From Fomes fomentarius (lineage: Eukaryota > Basidiomycota > Agaricomycetes > Polyporales > Polyporaceae), in contig JABYQN010000001.1 in the NCBI GenBank assembly GCA_022606135.1, forward strand, positions 992,001 through 1,056,000: a DNA stretch of 64,000 bases, given 5' to 3'. Of the stretch, positions 9,651 to 20,100 are shown piece after piece. The position numbers and the translations under genes were made by a program. The notes under the pieces are model-generated. The model was given only the letters and a program-made list of their open reading frames with translations, had not been told where the DNA came from and made no database searches. The first letter of the stretch is position 1. Each line of letters starts with the position of its first letter.

Positions 9651-9670
9651 AAAAAAAAAAAAAAAAAAAA
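9651..9670 (+). repeat. LINE poly-A tail
   Basis: Twenty consecutive A residues follow the AATAAA signal by nine bases and abut the right target-site duplication. Confidence 0.9.
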
Positions 9671-9680
9671 GTCTCCGTTC
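9671..9680. repeat. Right target-site duplication of LINE
   Basis: Exact copy of the 10 bases at 3119-3128, immediately after the poly-A run. Confidence 0.85.
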
Positions 9681-10683
9681 AATTTAACATCACAATGAGA
9701 ACGAGTTGGACGCCGCAAAGCCCTCAAGACCTCTTCCGCCGACTTTGAGATGTTCTATCAGATGCGAAGGTACTGCACTCAACCCCGCCAAGTATCCGCA
9801 AATAGGACGTGCCTCGTCGTCGAGAAACATCATCCTATTGTGAATACTTGCTCAAATCAACGTCCCTGATTTACGTATAGTGTCATCTTCCGGACTCTCG
9901 TGCACGCAGTTGTACTGCCTGCCATGGGGGCCATCCAGGGGGAAAGGATTACAAAGTAGTCCCTGTTCTCGTACAGATTCCTCTTTGTGCACATCGCAAA
10001 GGCATCGAGATAGTGACTGAAATCATGAAGGCAGGGATACAGAGTGGTCGGCTTGCCTCTGACAATGCCCTCTAGAATCCTACCCAATTCTAGGTTGCAC
10101 TAATCGTCTTATACGCGACATCAGTGGATTTGCAGGGTGCATATGTCGAGGAGTCGTACGGTACGCTATGTATCACTCCGGCGGGCCTATGAAAGATGAT
10201 TTTGAAGAGACTGATATCCCCGTTTGAATACAAAATAGTACTTACAATGTGGTGTGCAACCATTGGTTGAAGTTCACATGAAAGTCTGTGTTGGACGAGG
10301 GCCCTTACACTATGGCGTAGGAAAAGCGGGCAGAAGGCGTATCGTCAGCAGCAAATGGACTATGGACCAAGGGTCGTCAGCATATCCGCGGGGTGAAGCG
10401 AACTCGTAGGTGGCCAGATATCAGGCGAACGAAGGTAGCCTAAGTGAAGGAACGAAACGTTCACGGTATAACGGATTCTTCCTACAAACAAGAAGGCCAC
10501 ACGTGCCAGATGCTTGCATCAGGGTGCACTTGTCCATCGGTGGTTTGGATAGTCGATTGGGGCATCTGAGTTCATTGTTCTCCAGTGGTAAAAGACGAGC
10601 ATAGTTAGCTGAATGCAGCCGAAAAAGCGGTTCGCCGTTTGCTGCTGCACACTATGTGGTGGCTTGAACCCCATCGGTAACAC
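9681..10683. other. No gene seen apart from LINE tail
   Basis: Apart from the 9900-9956 LINE tail I see no supported coding sequence. The minus strand was searched for the missing N-lobe of the kinase (glycine loop, VAIK-like strand) without a convincing match. Confidence 0.45.
9900..9956 (+). mobile_element. Solo LINE 3' tail remnant
   Basis: The segment gtgcacgcagt...ctgcctgccatggggg...aaaggattacaaa aligns, with gaps, to the last 90 or so bases of the full LINE (gtgcacgcagt at about 9574, tgcctaccataggg at about 9606, aaggattcaaa at the end). No ORF2 sequence precedes it. It is best explained as a severely 5'-truncated, older LINE insertion, or a short element that borrows the LINE tail. 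Confidence 0.6.
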
Positions 10684-11025
10684 CTATCTCACGTTGACGT
10701 TGACATTGATCCTCGTCCTGCGCAAGTATCCCTCGTACACGTCCCAGCCGTCATCAAGTTCCGATCCGGTGTTTCCTTCGAAATGAGGAGGAAGCGTCCC
10801 TTCGAGGACACCTGTGAGCATGATGCTTGAACTACTAGCCACGCGGCGGCGGGAGGGCCAAAGAAAGCAGCAGTTGATACCATGGTACGCACGGCGGCAC
10901 GTGGGGCCAGACATGACCACAGCGTCTCCCGAACGGAGCAGGACGGATGTTGCAAAGGGAGGATGTAACGAAACATCTCGGGTTGCGTAATGAAATCTTT
11001 GTTGCCTGCAACCCCCCGGCGGCAC
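10684..11025 (-). pseudogene. AlkB-like (ALKBH1-type) dioxygenase, C-terminal fragment
   Basis: Reading leftward, the frame gives VLLRSGDAVVMSGPTCRRAYHG. An apparent 68-base intron (GTATCAAC...CTCACAG) follows, then VLEGTLPPHFEG and the terminal TRINVNVNVR before a stop at 10684-10686. These are the last motifs of Fe(II)/2-oxoglutarate AlkB enzymes: the distal iron-binding His (YHG) and the Arg residues that bind 2-oxoglutarate. The first two thirds, including the HxD motif, are not found upstream, where sequence quality fades near 11040. The join is clean, so the fragment was probably part of an intact gene until truncation by rearrangement. A short repeat (gtcaac twice) lengthens the NVNV run. 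Family assignment is good; function is presumably lost. Confidence 0.65.
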
Positions 11026-11129
11026 TAGCTTCGATCTTCAGATGTACCAACCGTAGGAGTTATACATGTCCATTCAATTACCAAGGCAACGATGCATGAA
11101 CCACCATGAATATGATTGAAGTCACCTGA

Positions 11130-12311
11130 CTACAGACGAGTGACCGTCCATTCAAGCATAAGGATGTTGTGATTGGCGATCACTCCGTCACGAACCACAC
11201 GACGCCCCCTCTCTACCAACTGTGCATCGACCTTCACCGTACCCTTCTTGAAGACCTGTCCATCCCACAGCTTCGTCCAGCTTTCCGGAGAATGACAGAA
11301 ACTATCGAAGGTGAATCCCTTCCTCATTCCTGCCTCCCGTAAGCCACACTGCAGACCAACGATGATCGAACCGGGCTCAGGCGAGAGAAGGCTCGCGATG
11401 GCCCGTGCGAATTGGAGCTGCTCTTCTTCTTTGCTGAAGACGTGAAAGACCGCGCAGACGCTGATCGCGGAGACTAGCCCCCGGAGCTCCGTGAGCGTCT
11501 TCACATCGGATAGTCTAGTGGGTTTCGGAGTAGAAGGAGGCGCGTAGACGGGAGGTGTTGCTTCCAGGAATGCGGGGTCGAAGATGTCGCCTGAAATGAA
11601 GGGAACGGGATACGTCTTTGGTGTGGTGTTGAATAACTGGTGACTGAAATCCCAGAACTCTATCCCAGATGGACACAAGTGAACTCATCAGTGAAATCGC
11701 TTCGGTACACGATTGGGACTGAAAAAACTCACCAGGCACGATGTCGGTAGCAATCACGCTGTCCCTGGGATATCCATCAAGTACAGTCTTCCGAAGGTCC
11801 ACGCCGACTGCCCATTCACTGTGAGTACACATGAAGCGCGAGTGACCTGTCCAACTGGTACTCACGGCAAGCACCGATCTCCAGTAGGATGGGATTGTCA
11901 CGAGAGCGGCCGAGCTCGAGCAGCTTCGCGTACCCATGCGTACGGGAAAGTCTCAGACTATAAGTGCCATATTTGTCACCGACGCTGGGATTGCAACGGC
12001 CTTACAGAGCCGCAAGTAAGAGTTCCGATATACGTACTGAGTGAAATTGAACTGCACAATACACGGATACGGATGCGACTAGATTCGCTAGTGAGTGGAC
12101 CAGTCCACAAGGTATTATGAAAACCATGACGACTGACCCCGTAGGCCTCGCGCTGTATAGCAACGATATGTGTCTTGAGCGCGACCTCGTCTTCGATACC
12201 CGTCGTCTTGCGAAAGAACTCAAGTTGCTCCTTGTTGAGGTCCAGGAATTCCTCGGATCCCTCGAGCGATAGGATCCTGCTGAAAACAGCCGCCGGTCTT
12301 GCATCCGACAT
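11130..12311 (-). CDS. Fungal class I SAM-dependent methyltransferase
   Basis: A spliced gene of about four introns and 270 residues. The N-terminal exon starts MSDARPAAVFSRILSL. Later exons give HPYPCIVQFNFTQ, HGYAKLLELGRSRDNPILLEIGAC then LGVDLRKTVLDGYP (motif I, SAM-binding glycine-type loop split by an intron), DSVIATDIVP, EFWDFSHQLF, PVPFISGDIFDP and a last exon with FHVFSKEEEQLQFARAIASLL, SIIVGLQCG and FCHSPESWTKLWDGQVF. This pattern belongs to a basidiomycete/ascomycete methyltransferase family, some members of which sit in meroterpenoid clusters. No cluster genes lie nearby, so the substrate is unknown. All exons stay in frame and splice sites are canonical, so this looks like a live gene among decayed neighbours. 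Confidence 0.82.
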
Positions 12312-12568
12312 TCTGGAGAGCGTTGAACCAGTCAAGGAGCCGTTGGTGAACCAAGAGGAGGGTGTAGATAGGAGGAGATCGTCCTTGAGGACATGCGAGC
12401 TTCTTGCCCTATAATACAGAATGCCGCCGTTATTGTTAGACTAACTCAAAACTCGTACCCGTGACTGCCGGGTCGAGTTTAGAATGAGGTGGGATGGCTG
12501 AGAGAAACACACAAGCGGACTCAACGGCACGCTATACTTAGCAGGACATGACAATCCCTCGCCACTTT

Positions 12569-12905
12569 TCACTGTCTCTTCATACAAGTTAGCGCCTCGA
12601 TAAGCGCCTCTGGACTACCGGTATACCAGAGGTCTAGGTAGGTGAGTCGACCGGCGAGGGACTTGATGCACTCCAGGAAGTCGTCGAGAAGCTTGCCGAC
12701 CTCATTGAGTCTGAGTTCCTTGAGGTTCGTGCAACTATCAACGAGGAGACACATGCAGTCAATGTCGAAGCGCGGGCTTTGTGTGATAAGGGAGCCCTAT
12801 AGAGTGGGATGTGCGCGGAAGAACAATTGCCACGCAGGCGCACGGATCAGGAAGGGGCGAAGCAGTTCGATGCATTTGAGGTTAAGCAAGGATGTGACTC
12901 ATGCA
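12569..12905 (-). pseudogene. F-box/LRR-type protein fragment
   Basis: The minus strand reads CTNLKELRLNEVGKLLDDF and RLTYLDLWYTGSPEALIEAL, leucine-rich-repeat spacing typical of fungal F-box proteins. Upstream, LNLKCIELLRPFLIRAPAWQ continues the theme but in another frame, and is followed by a TAG at about 12803, so at least one frameshift and one stop intervene. No F-box was found. It is probably a decayed relative of genes such as that at 51201-52923. Confidence 0.45.
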
Positions 12906-13351
12906 CTTGCCACTGTGTCGTCCGGGCGACGACAGAAGCAGAGGTGGCGGTGGGATAGAGCTGGAGAGTCAAGTCTAATGGCGCGATCAGCGTCGAGCCC
13001 GACTCATGTAGAACGAGGACTCACTAGTAACATGATCATACAGAATCAGCCGTTCATTCTTAGTCTCCCCTAGGCAGACATTGGACGGGCCTACTGACAA
13101 GCGGGATAGACGGCCCTACAAGGTTTATTCTCAACGTTGTAGAATAGCATCGCGTTCTGAGAGTTCCTAGAATCACGTCAGTGTGGTGGCGGAGAAAGAC
13201 CGTCAATCGTTCTGTCCACCAGCTGTGTCCATCCACGAGTGGAAACGGATGAGAACAGAATTGTCTGCCGCGTCGGTATCTGGTCGGTATCGTACTCGAG
13301 AATAGCCGGCAAGCAAGGCGCTCGCACGCATGGCAAAATCTAACACATTCC

Positions 13352-14378
13352 AATCGTTGAATGCTTACCCGCGACATACTACTCTGAAGCCGGCGCGCGG
13401 CCAATATGCAGGCAAACAGACAGAGGCGCGGCCCAGCTGAGGGACAACAGGGCATCGGTACCGTAACACTCACAATGCGGTGTGCACGTGGCCCCGGCGG
13501 TCGAGTACATACAGTGGGCAGTGCCAATGGGGGATGGCGGAAGCTTAAGGCCGCACGAACGTTGGCAATGATCGCAGCACCCAAGGAGCGTGTGGTGCAA
13601 TGTCATAAGTAGGGGAGTATTTATCGTTTGAGGAGAGGAAGCCCTATTGAAAGAGCGATGGCTGGATGACTCGGCCGCTCACCTCGCCATGGACAAGGTA
13701 CTTCAGAGATATTGATCATGAAGCCTAGTACCGTGTTCCCGCTGTTGGACCCAATGACACCTTCGTAGATCTCCCATGGCCAAGGGGCGCTGCGATCTAT
13801 AACTAGAACCTTTCCCTCTGCTGCAAAGGGCCTCGCGAGGAGATACACGTTCTCTTCGCAGTAACAAGACTTCTAGACGTACGCGCTATCAGGAGGCAGG
13901 AATAGCGGCGGCGACGCCATAACGCTCATGAAAGTGGAACATGAAACTTTGACAGCTGCAGGCAGCCGTAGCGTGCCAGAAAGCCCCACGTTGTCCACCT
14001 CGCGCCTTCTCGTTCCAGAGTGTAAGTACTGTATGTAGCTCGAGAGGTCAATTGCAAAGGGCCACCCTCGCGCGACACTCACGCGAGCTTACTTGTAGTT
14101 TCATAATCCGTGTTAGAGACCGCAGTTCGCGTGAACAACTCGACTGAGAGGGCCTGAAGTGCATTACCTACAGTACAACCTTCTGAATGAAGAAGCCAAG
14201 CCTTATGCATCTGGTCCCACAGGTCGGAGTCAGGTTGTTTTCATTCTCAAGCTAGAGCTCGTTGAAACCGAGATCGCGTGCCACTGCTAGGGAAATGTGA
14301 CAAAAACAGATGCGGTCCGCCCTCCCGCTACGCAGACAAATACGATGCATGTCTCTCCCATGGCCCGGGAGCGCTCGA
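13352..14378 (-). pseudogene. NTAQ1: NTAQ1 pseudogene (inverted copy of 30-31 kb gene)
   Basis: The minus strand matches the plus-strand NTAQ1 region 30084-31396 over upstream sequence, first exon and intron sequence. It retains PPLFLPPDSAYV, then a stop, then SCYCEENVYLLARPFAAEG and APWPWEIYEGV. Relative to the intact gene it has an in-frame stop just before the nucleophile Cys and a deletion of roughly 310 bases. The deletion removes the IWNQ/WDYHV exon with the catalytic His and most of the segment carrying the Asp; sequence resumes at VPCPWRGE. It cannot encode an active amidase. A TATA-like TATATAAA at 14427-14434 lies just outside the homologous block, so transcription is possible. Confidence 0.8.
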
Positions 14379-14633
14379 GGGTGGCGCAGTCGTAGAAACA
14401 CGGCGAGGGCTAAGACGGACAGTGACTTTATATAGGAGCCCTTGCGAGGAGGCCTCGCGCAGGCCCTGGATTTCATACTTCATATGATACCGAAACAATA
14501 GGCTGTGGGCTGTGCAGTAGAATAATGGCTGGAACGAGAATGAGAGAAGATTGGAAGGAAAAAGAAAGACGAAGAGACAATAACCACAATGGCAGAGTGT
14601 GCTGACACTCCAATGGCGAACAGTGCACGTCAA

Positions 14634-14649
14634 GGGGGGGGGGGGGGGG
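14634..14649. repeat. Poly-G tract (16 G)
   Basis: Sixteen consecutive G residues on the plus strand in non-coding DNA. Such a run is prone to polymerase slippage and sequencing error, so its length should not be trusted. Confidence 0.7.
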
Positions 14650-15163
14650 CACAAGGAGGGTTCATCTCCGATAAGTACGGAGGACCTGCTCAAGTCTGCG
14701 ATGGACTAGCCATCAACAGACCCGGGAACTCGTGCACCAACACACCCTGACTGCACCTAGACGCCATCGGGAGCAGCACCGGGGCTAGGCCTGTTCTGTG
14801 GGTCAGTCGATGAGGATCACCGATGGGCTACTAAAGAACACACCTCGCAGGCTCGTAGGCACCGTTGCCATTGCGGTCTCGCGTTTGGCCGCTTCCTCCT
14901 CCGCTGCAATCCGGACGACTTGCTCGCATGGCGGTCTCAGCCTGGGGACATCATCCTTCAGCATGTGGCGACTCGGGCAGGTAACAGTTGCCAAATCGAA
15001 GACATACCCAAGAGAGCCGCCGCTGCCAGTGGGTCTTGAGAGGACAGCGAATGGAGGTGGTTGTGGACTTGGCGGGCGCACGCGAGCGCGCCATCGGGAG
15101 GCGGCCCCGGACCTGGACATCGAGCTGATCGAGGGATATCGATGCGGCCGGGGCCTTGAGCAA

Positions 15164-15265
15164 TCAGGAGGGCGTGTCGGGTGGAATAGCCATAGCCATC
15201 CACCCATGTTGAGAGCGAGCGTGAGGTATCGGTGGACGAGTTGGGTGGTAGTAGGCGTCAAGCAT
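15164..15265 (-). CDS. Doubtful small hypothetical gene
   Basis: On the minus strand a TATATAA box (15313-15319) is followed by a pyrimidine-rich leader and an ATG at 15263-15265 that opens a 33-codon frame rich in His and Pro. The frame closes at 15164, but other open frames continue to about 14800 and could be joined by a short intron beginning gtggatgg. No homologue is recognised. The promoter-like layout is the only reason to list it; it may be non-coding. Confidence 0.2.
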   Translation of the reverse strand: MLDAYYHPTRPPIPHARSQHGWMAMAIPPDTPS

Positions 15266-15809
15266 GCAAGATGGTGATTCTAGGTGAGGAGGGAATGGTG
15301 CAGAGGACTGGCTTATATACAGTTGGAGAGAGAGGCTGACAGACAGATCAGAAGGGCAGACGTGAAGAGCGAGGAAACGTCCGGTCAGTACTGGCAGCCT
15401 CTCTGGAGGCGGACATCGTCGAGCAGCCGAAGAAGTGCTGCGAGAGCACGGACATTGCCTGACATTCACATGAAAGTTGCGGGAGACATGTCCGCGGAGG
15501 GAAGCTTTGGGTAAGTGAAGACTCGTACTGTGGTTGTTAAGGGTGAGCCAGCCGCAACCTGCATGAAAAACATTGCACCTTGACGCTGCGAAACTGCTTC
15601 TAGACATCGCATAGTAATTAATGCTCTACATGGCATCATAGCTGTTGATGACACCGCGAGGTGGTGGAGGAACGCCGCTGCGGGCTCAGTGAATACTCAG
15701 TACCCATTGCCCGTAGACAGGTAGATACCCATGTGAGCTCAATCTCACTAGAGTGGAAGCAAATCACTTTTTAGGAGTGATCTATAGGAACGAGCATATG
15801 ACGAGGTGC

Positions 15810-16948
15810 TCAGTAATCAGCAAGGAGACATGAAGCACTCCCAAGCTGTCTCCGCATATCATGGTAGTCTACATCGTGGCCTAGATTCTCAAGTCAGCAC
15901 GGGTCACAAAATTCGACGCTAGATCTCAGATATACGTACTGTCCTCCACTTCTCCCCACCGCTCAATCTGGCTGTTGACTTCTACGTGGGCGGCTTGCGC
16001 AGCTTGGTCGACATTAAGGTGTCGCATCACGAGTGCAAGGCCAATCAGGAACGATTTTGAAGTATATGTCGCACGCTCCATAGCTGTGTGGATTACCAGG
16101 TTTGCATGTGTGTCCGCACAGAGACAACGAAGATGACGTACCTGCCATCTCCCAAGAAGACAATTTCGAGAGGACCTCATCGAACTTCTTCAGAGTCTCT
16201 GACGACTGCTTTGGTACAAGGAAGGAGTCGGTTACGGCGATGTCAACATTGAAAGTGGATCGCGCCCAGTCCAATAGGGGTTTCCAGTGCGTCTCTTGCA
16301 GTTTTACCAGGACAGCAGGACTATCCGCGTGGTAGCTTATCTCGAGTTAAAAGGGCTAAAATTGTAGAGATAGAGATAAACACACCAAATGGTATCCGTC
16401 TCGAAGTACTTGAGAAGTTGTGCCCGCACCTCGGCATGCGTGGACTGATCCTCGAATGCATCCAGTGCTCGAGACGCTAGTGAGGTCTGCGGTGGTGTTG
16501 ACCTCACTGCACACTGTACAGATGTAATTGCAAGACAGACTTACCATTGGAAGCGCATGCGGTTTCAGGGCCGTTTGCTGGTTTTCCCATTCAGACGCTA
16601 CGAGAGCAGCCACGAGTCTCTTCTCCGCAGGGATTATGAGCCGTTTTCCCGAAGGTGTTTTCAGCGGTCGTTTGTCTAGGGTTACCGCGTATCCACCGTC
16701 TCGCTTTTCTATGTCGACATTCTTCCAAAAACGTTTGAGGGTCGCCTCAGCTCCTGCCCTTCGCATCAGCGCATGCTCGTGAGCAGCAATCCTTCTTGAC
16801 ACGTACGGTTGGTAGCAGTGACAGCCTGACCAGATTCCGAGACAGTTGCGTGTGTTCGTGCGGAGCTGAGTGCACTCCTGATGGGCAGCGTCCTGCGCGC
16901 GGTGTGACGGAGGACGGGGACAAAGACGCGGGCAGCCTGGCGGTACAT
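15810..16948 (-). CDS. ATP12: ATP12, F1-ATPase assembly chaperone
   Basis: Mitochondrial chaperone that binds the F1 alpha subunit during ATP synthase assembly. The start at 16948 gives MYRQAARVFVPVLRHTARR, a basic, mitochondrial-targeting-like N-terminus. Exon 2, after a GTACGT...CAG intron, carries GAEATLKRFWKNVDI and GGYAVTLDKRPLKTPSG, the family signature, then LVAALVASEWENQ. Further exons read LASRALDAFEDQ, VLVKLQETHWKPLLDWA, FDEVLSKLSSWEMA, MERATYTSKSFLIGLALV, VNSQIERWGEVED and a last short exon DVDYHDMRRQLGSASCLL ending at 15810. All parts of the family are present in order, so the gene looks intact, with about five introns. An ATG at 17026 in the same frame is possible but would extend into the shared promoter. 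It is divergent from MSH3. Confidence 0.9.
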
Positions 16949-17170
16949 GGATGCGGAGGACAAGTGTCGCGTTACGCACGCGTTACCCTTGTCACGTAGG
17001 TACCGACACGTGCCGACACGTGCCATTTGACGTGTGACAGGCGCGTGACAGACGCGTCAAGTGACGCAGCCGATCGGCGCGTTAGCTTAAAGGCTCTCCT
17101 AGGCGCCGCCACAAACAGAGGTTGTCCGACTCTGTCCCTCTCGTTCCTCGTTTGCTCGGTATCTGACTAC
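16949..17170. promoter_or_regulatory. Divergent ATP12/MSH3 promoter with MCB and CACGTG sites
   Basis: This 222-base head-to-head intergenic region holds two ACGCGT boxes (16978-16983 and 17052-17057), the MluI cell-cycle box bound by MBF-type factors in yeasts. It also holds a direct repeat of ccgacacgtg (17003-17012, 17013-17022), giving two CACGTG E-boxes. Gcgcgt and gtgacg repeats surround them. MSH genes are G1/S-regulated in yeasts, so MBF control of MSH3 is a reasonable inference; binding has not been shown here. Confidence 0.6.
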
Positions 17171-20100
17171 ATGCTGTCACCTAGGAAGAGAACTACCAGC
17201 AGTGGCACTCAGGCGACTATATCATCGTTCTTCTCTCAGACTACCAGCTCCACGCCGAGCACCCCAACCGCACGCGGGAAGACTACCAAGAGAGGGAGCA
17301 CTCCTATTGACCTCACAATCGACTCGGACGATGGAGAAATACATCCACCGCACAAGAGGCAAAAGATGTCAAGTAGCTTCTTTGAGGTCAACAAGGCGTC
17401 CCCGAAGCCAGCCACGCAGGCCACCAAACACGGGGGACACGCCGAACAATGGCGGTTTGACCCCAGTTCCCCTTCCAAGGCCATGGAGGTTGGTGACTCG
17501 GAGGAGCAATGCCGTGCTCGTGAGAAAGCGAAGAGGATACTGCTTGGGGGCGACGACGTACTCAAGCGAAGAAATCGCTCTTACGAGCCCCCTGCTGCAG
17601 TAATGCAACAGGATGACAGGCTACCGTCGGATGAGGAACACACAGAGAAGAAATTTGGTGAGCTCTTGGAAATGTTCTCGAGCAAACCGTCGAAGGGCAA
17701 GAGTACGGCGAAGAGGACGAAGCTACCAGTAGCTGGTCCTAGTCGTTCACGGAGTCAGAAGGCGGAGGAGATTGGGCCGAGTGGACAGCCATACACTCCA
17801 TTCGAGCTACAAGTGTGTTCGTTTCATTGCACAATCGGTGTTCAGCAGTCTGAAGAATCGTAGGTGCGCGAGTTGAAGGCCAAACACCCAGGGACAGTGT
17901 TGATGATCCAGTCTGGATACAAGATGCTCTTCTTTGAGGAAGATGCAAAGGTTTCGTCATATTTCATACGCTCACTGACCTCAACTAAAGGGAACTATTT
18001 TGCGTAGATTGCCGCGAAAGAGCTCGGAATGGTTTGTTTCCCGAAGCGCAATCTCCTTACAGCTATGATTCCCCTGCACCGTCAGGACATCCACCTGAAG
18101 AAGTACGTCACTGGTCAGGTCATGCCCATGCACTGTCCGCTGACTGTTGGAAAGATTACTATCTCAAGGCTACAAAGTTGGTATTGTTGAACAGACGGAG
18201 ACGGCGGCACTCAAGAAAGTCAGTGACAACCGAAACGAACTCTTCGAGCGCGAAGTCACTCGTATGTACACCGCTGCAACGTGAGTCTGGCTGTTCTTCT
18301 ATCTTGAAGCAGGCGGATCTCATTGTCGATTTGTAGCTTCGTCGATGACCTGAACACTACAGATGAATTGGATCCTAACTCTGCACCACCCATGATGTGC
18401 TTGGTTGAGGAACCCCGAGGTGGTATGGGCGCCGATGAGCGAGTCTTAATCGCTATGGTCGTGATCTCACCCAGTACGGGTGACGTCGTATGGGATGAGT
18501 TCGAGGGTAAGCTTCGCAGTCCGTTAACTCTCGGTTCTGCGTCGCTAATGTGGATGTAGATAACCACATGCGCACAGAGTTAGAGGTAATTATCCTTGCG
18601 CTGCTCACATCCAGAGAGAACTGCTAAGGCGTCTTGATATAGACTAGGATGGTGCACACCAAACCTTATGAACTGCTGCTGCCGACTAAGAAGATCAGCC
18701 CCGCGACAGAAAGGATGGTCAAATATTTCACGGAGTGAGTCTACTTTCATCTGGTCAGCAATAGTTACTGTGACTGACAGTCTCGCGGCTGCAGGCACTC
18801 TCACACGGAACATCGCATTCGCATAGAGAGATATTCAAAACAGTTAGCTTATACAGACGCGTTTTCATCGCTATCGAAGTTTTACACCGAGAAGCATGCG
18901 AATGCATCCAACAGCTTCAATAAAGGTGTGTTGCTACCCCAGACACTCTCTGGATCGCTCTTACAATGTACCTGGGCAAACAGGAGACCTGATGGCGGCG
19001 ATCACGGACTTCTCGAAGCTGGTCGTGATTGCGCTCGCCCAGTCGTTGAAGTATCTCAGCACATTCAATGTCGCGGACGCCTTGCGAGAGACGCGCTTTT
19101 TCGCCAAATTCACTGAGAGAACACATATGTTGCTCAACGCCAACACTCTAACGAATTTGTACGCGCCCTCTCATTGTCCATTTTCGACATACTTGCTGAT
19201 GTAGATGCAGAGAAATCTATCGTAATGAAACTGACTATAGTACGAAGGGGTCCCTGATGTGGATATTAGACCGAACGTCGACGAAGTTTGGGGCGCGGCT
19301 GTTCAGGAGCTGGGTGGGAAAACCTTTGGTAGACCCTCAGTACGTCCTCTATTCTACAGTTATCAGCTCCATGACGCTGACAACTCTCTGTAGTGCATTA
19401 CGAGAGCGCACCGAAGCAGTCGAAGAGATAATAGCGAACAAGTCACCCAAGCTCGCGCAACTACGGGAGCTGCTTCGACGCCTGCCAGATCTCGCGCGTG
19501 GTCTCTGTCGAATACAATACGGGAAGTGTACCCCTCAGGAGCTCGTAGTTCTGCTGAAGGCGTTCCAGAGGGTCTCTACGACGTTTTCAGCACTACATCC
19601 CAGCCAGCCACCTTCCGGAACGAATCTAAAGTCAAAGCTTCTGAAAGGTGTTGTCGAGGCATTGCCGAAGTTGCGAGATCCTGTCCGGGAGCTCTGCGAT
19701 GCCATCGTATTAAAGGAGGCAGAGGAGGGACGTAAAGACACGATGTGGAACGACGTGGACAAGTATCCAGATCTGGAGTCTTTGACGCTGGTGAGTCCAC
19801 TGGAAGCGACCAGGACGCACGATATCAAAATACTATGGACAGGCAATCCAAGTCATTGAATCGGAGCTCATCGACGAGCTCAAGAGTATTCGCAAGATCT
19901 TGAAGAAGCCTGCGCTTCAGTACTCGACATGGATGGGCGAAGAGGCGCGTGTTGACGTTGAACTCCCTCTGTCGAATCATGATCATCTAACATCTTTGGT
20001 CCAGTATGTTGTCGAAATCCGTAAGGATGAACGTCGAGACATCCCTCCGCAATGGACGCTGCTCTCAAGTACCAAGTACCTCAAGCGATATCACACACCC

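Larger units (their letters stand above)
3129..9670 (+). mobile_element. Full-length Tad-like LINE retrotransposon
   Basis: A 6.5 kb non-LTR retrotransposon with a 5' leader, a gag-like ORF1 with CCHC knuckles, a long ORF2 (AP endonuclease, reverse transcriptase, RNase H, terminal Cys/His finger), a 3' UTR of about 760 bases, AATAAA at 9636-9641 and 20 A residues at 9651-9670. It is flanked by identical 10-base direct repeats (3119-3128, 9671-9680). The domain order and the presence of RNase H fit the fungal Tad/I-type LINE group; exact clade placement needs a phylogeny. ORF2 is uninterrupted, which suggests a young insertion. The only clear lesion is an in-frame UGA in ORF1 at 3711-3713. It sits at the 5' side of the SRPK-like kinase exons, in opposite orientation. 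Confidence 0.93.

Noticed and set aside
9857..10087. Possible 5' exon of the kinase beyond the LINE
   Set aside because: The frame shows no glycine loop or VAIK motif and overlaps a solo LINE tail.
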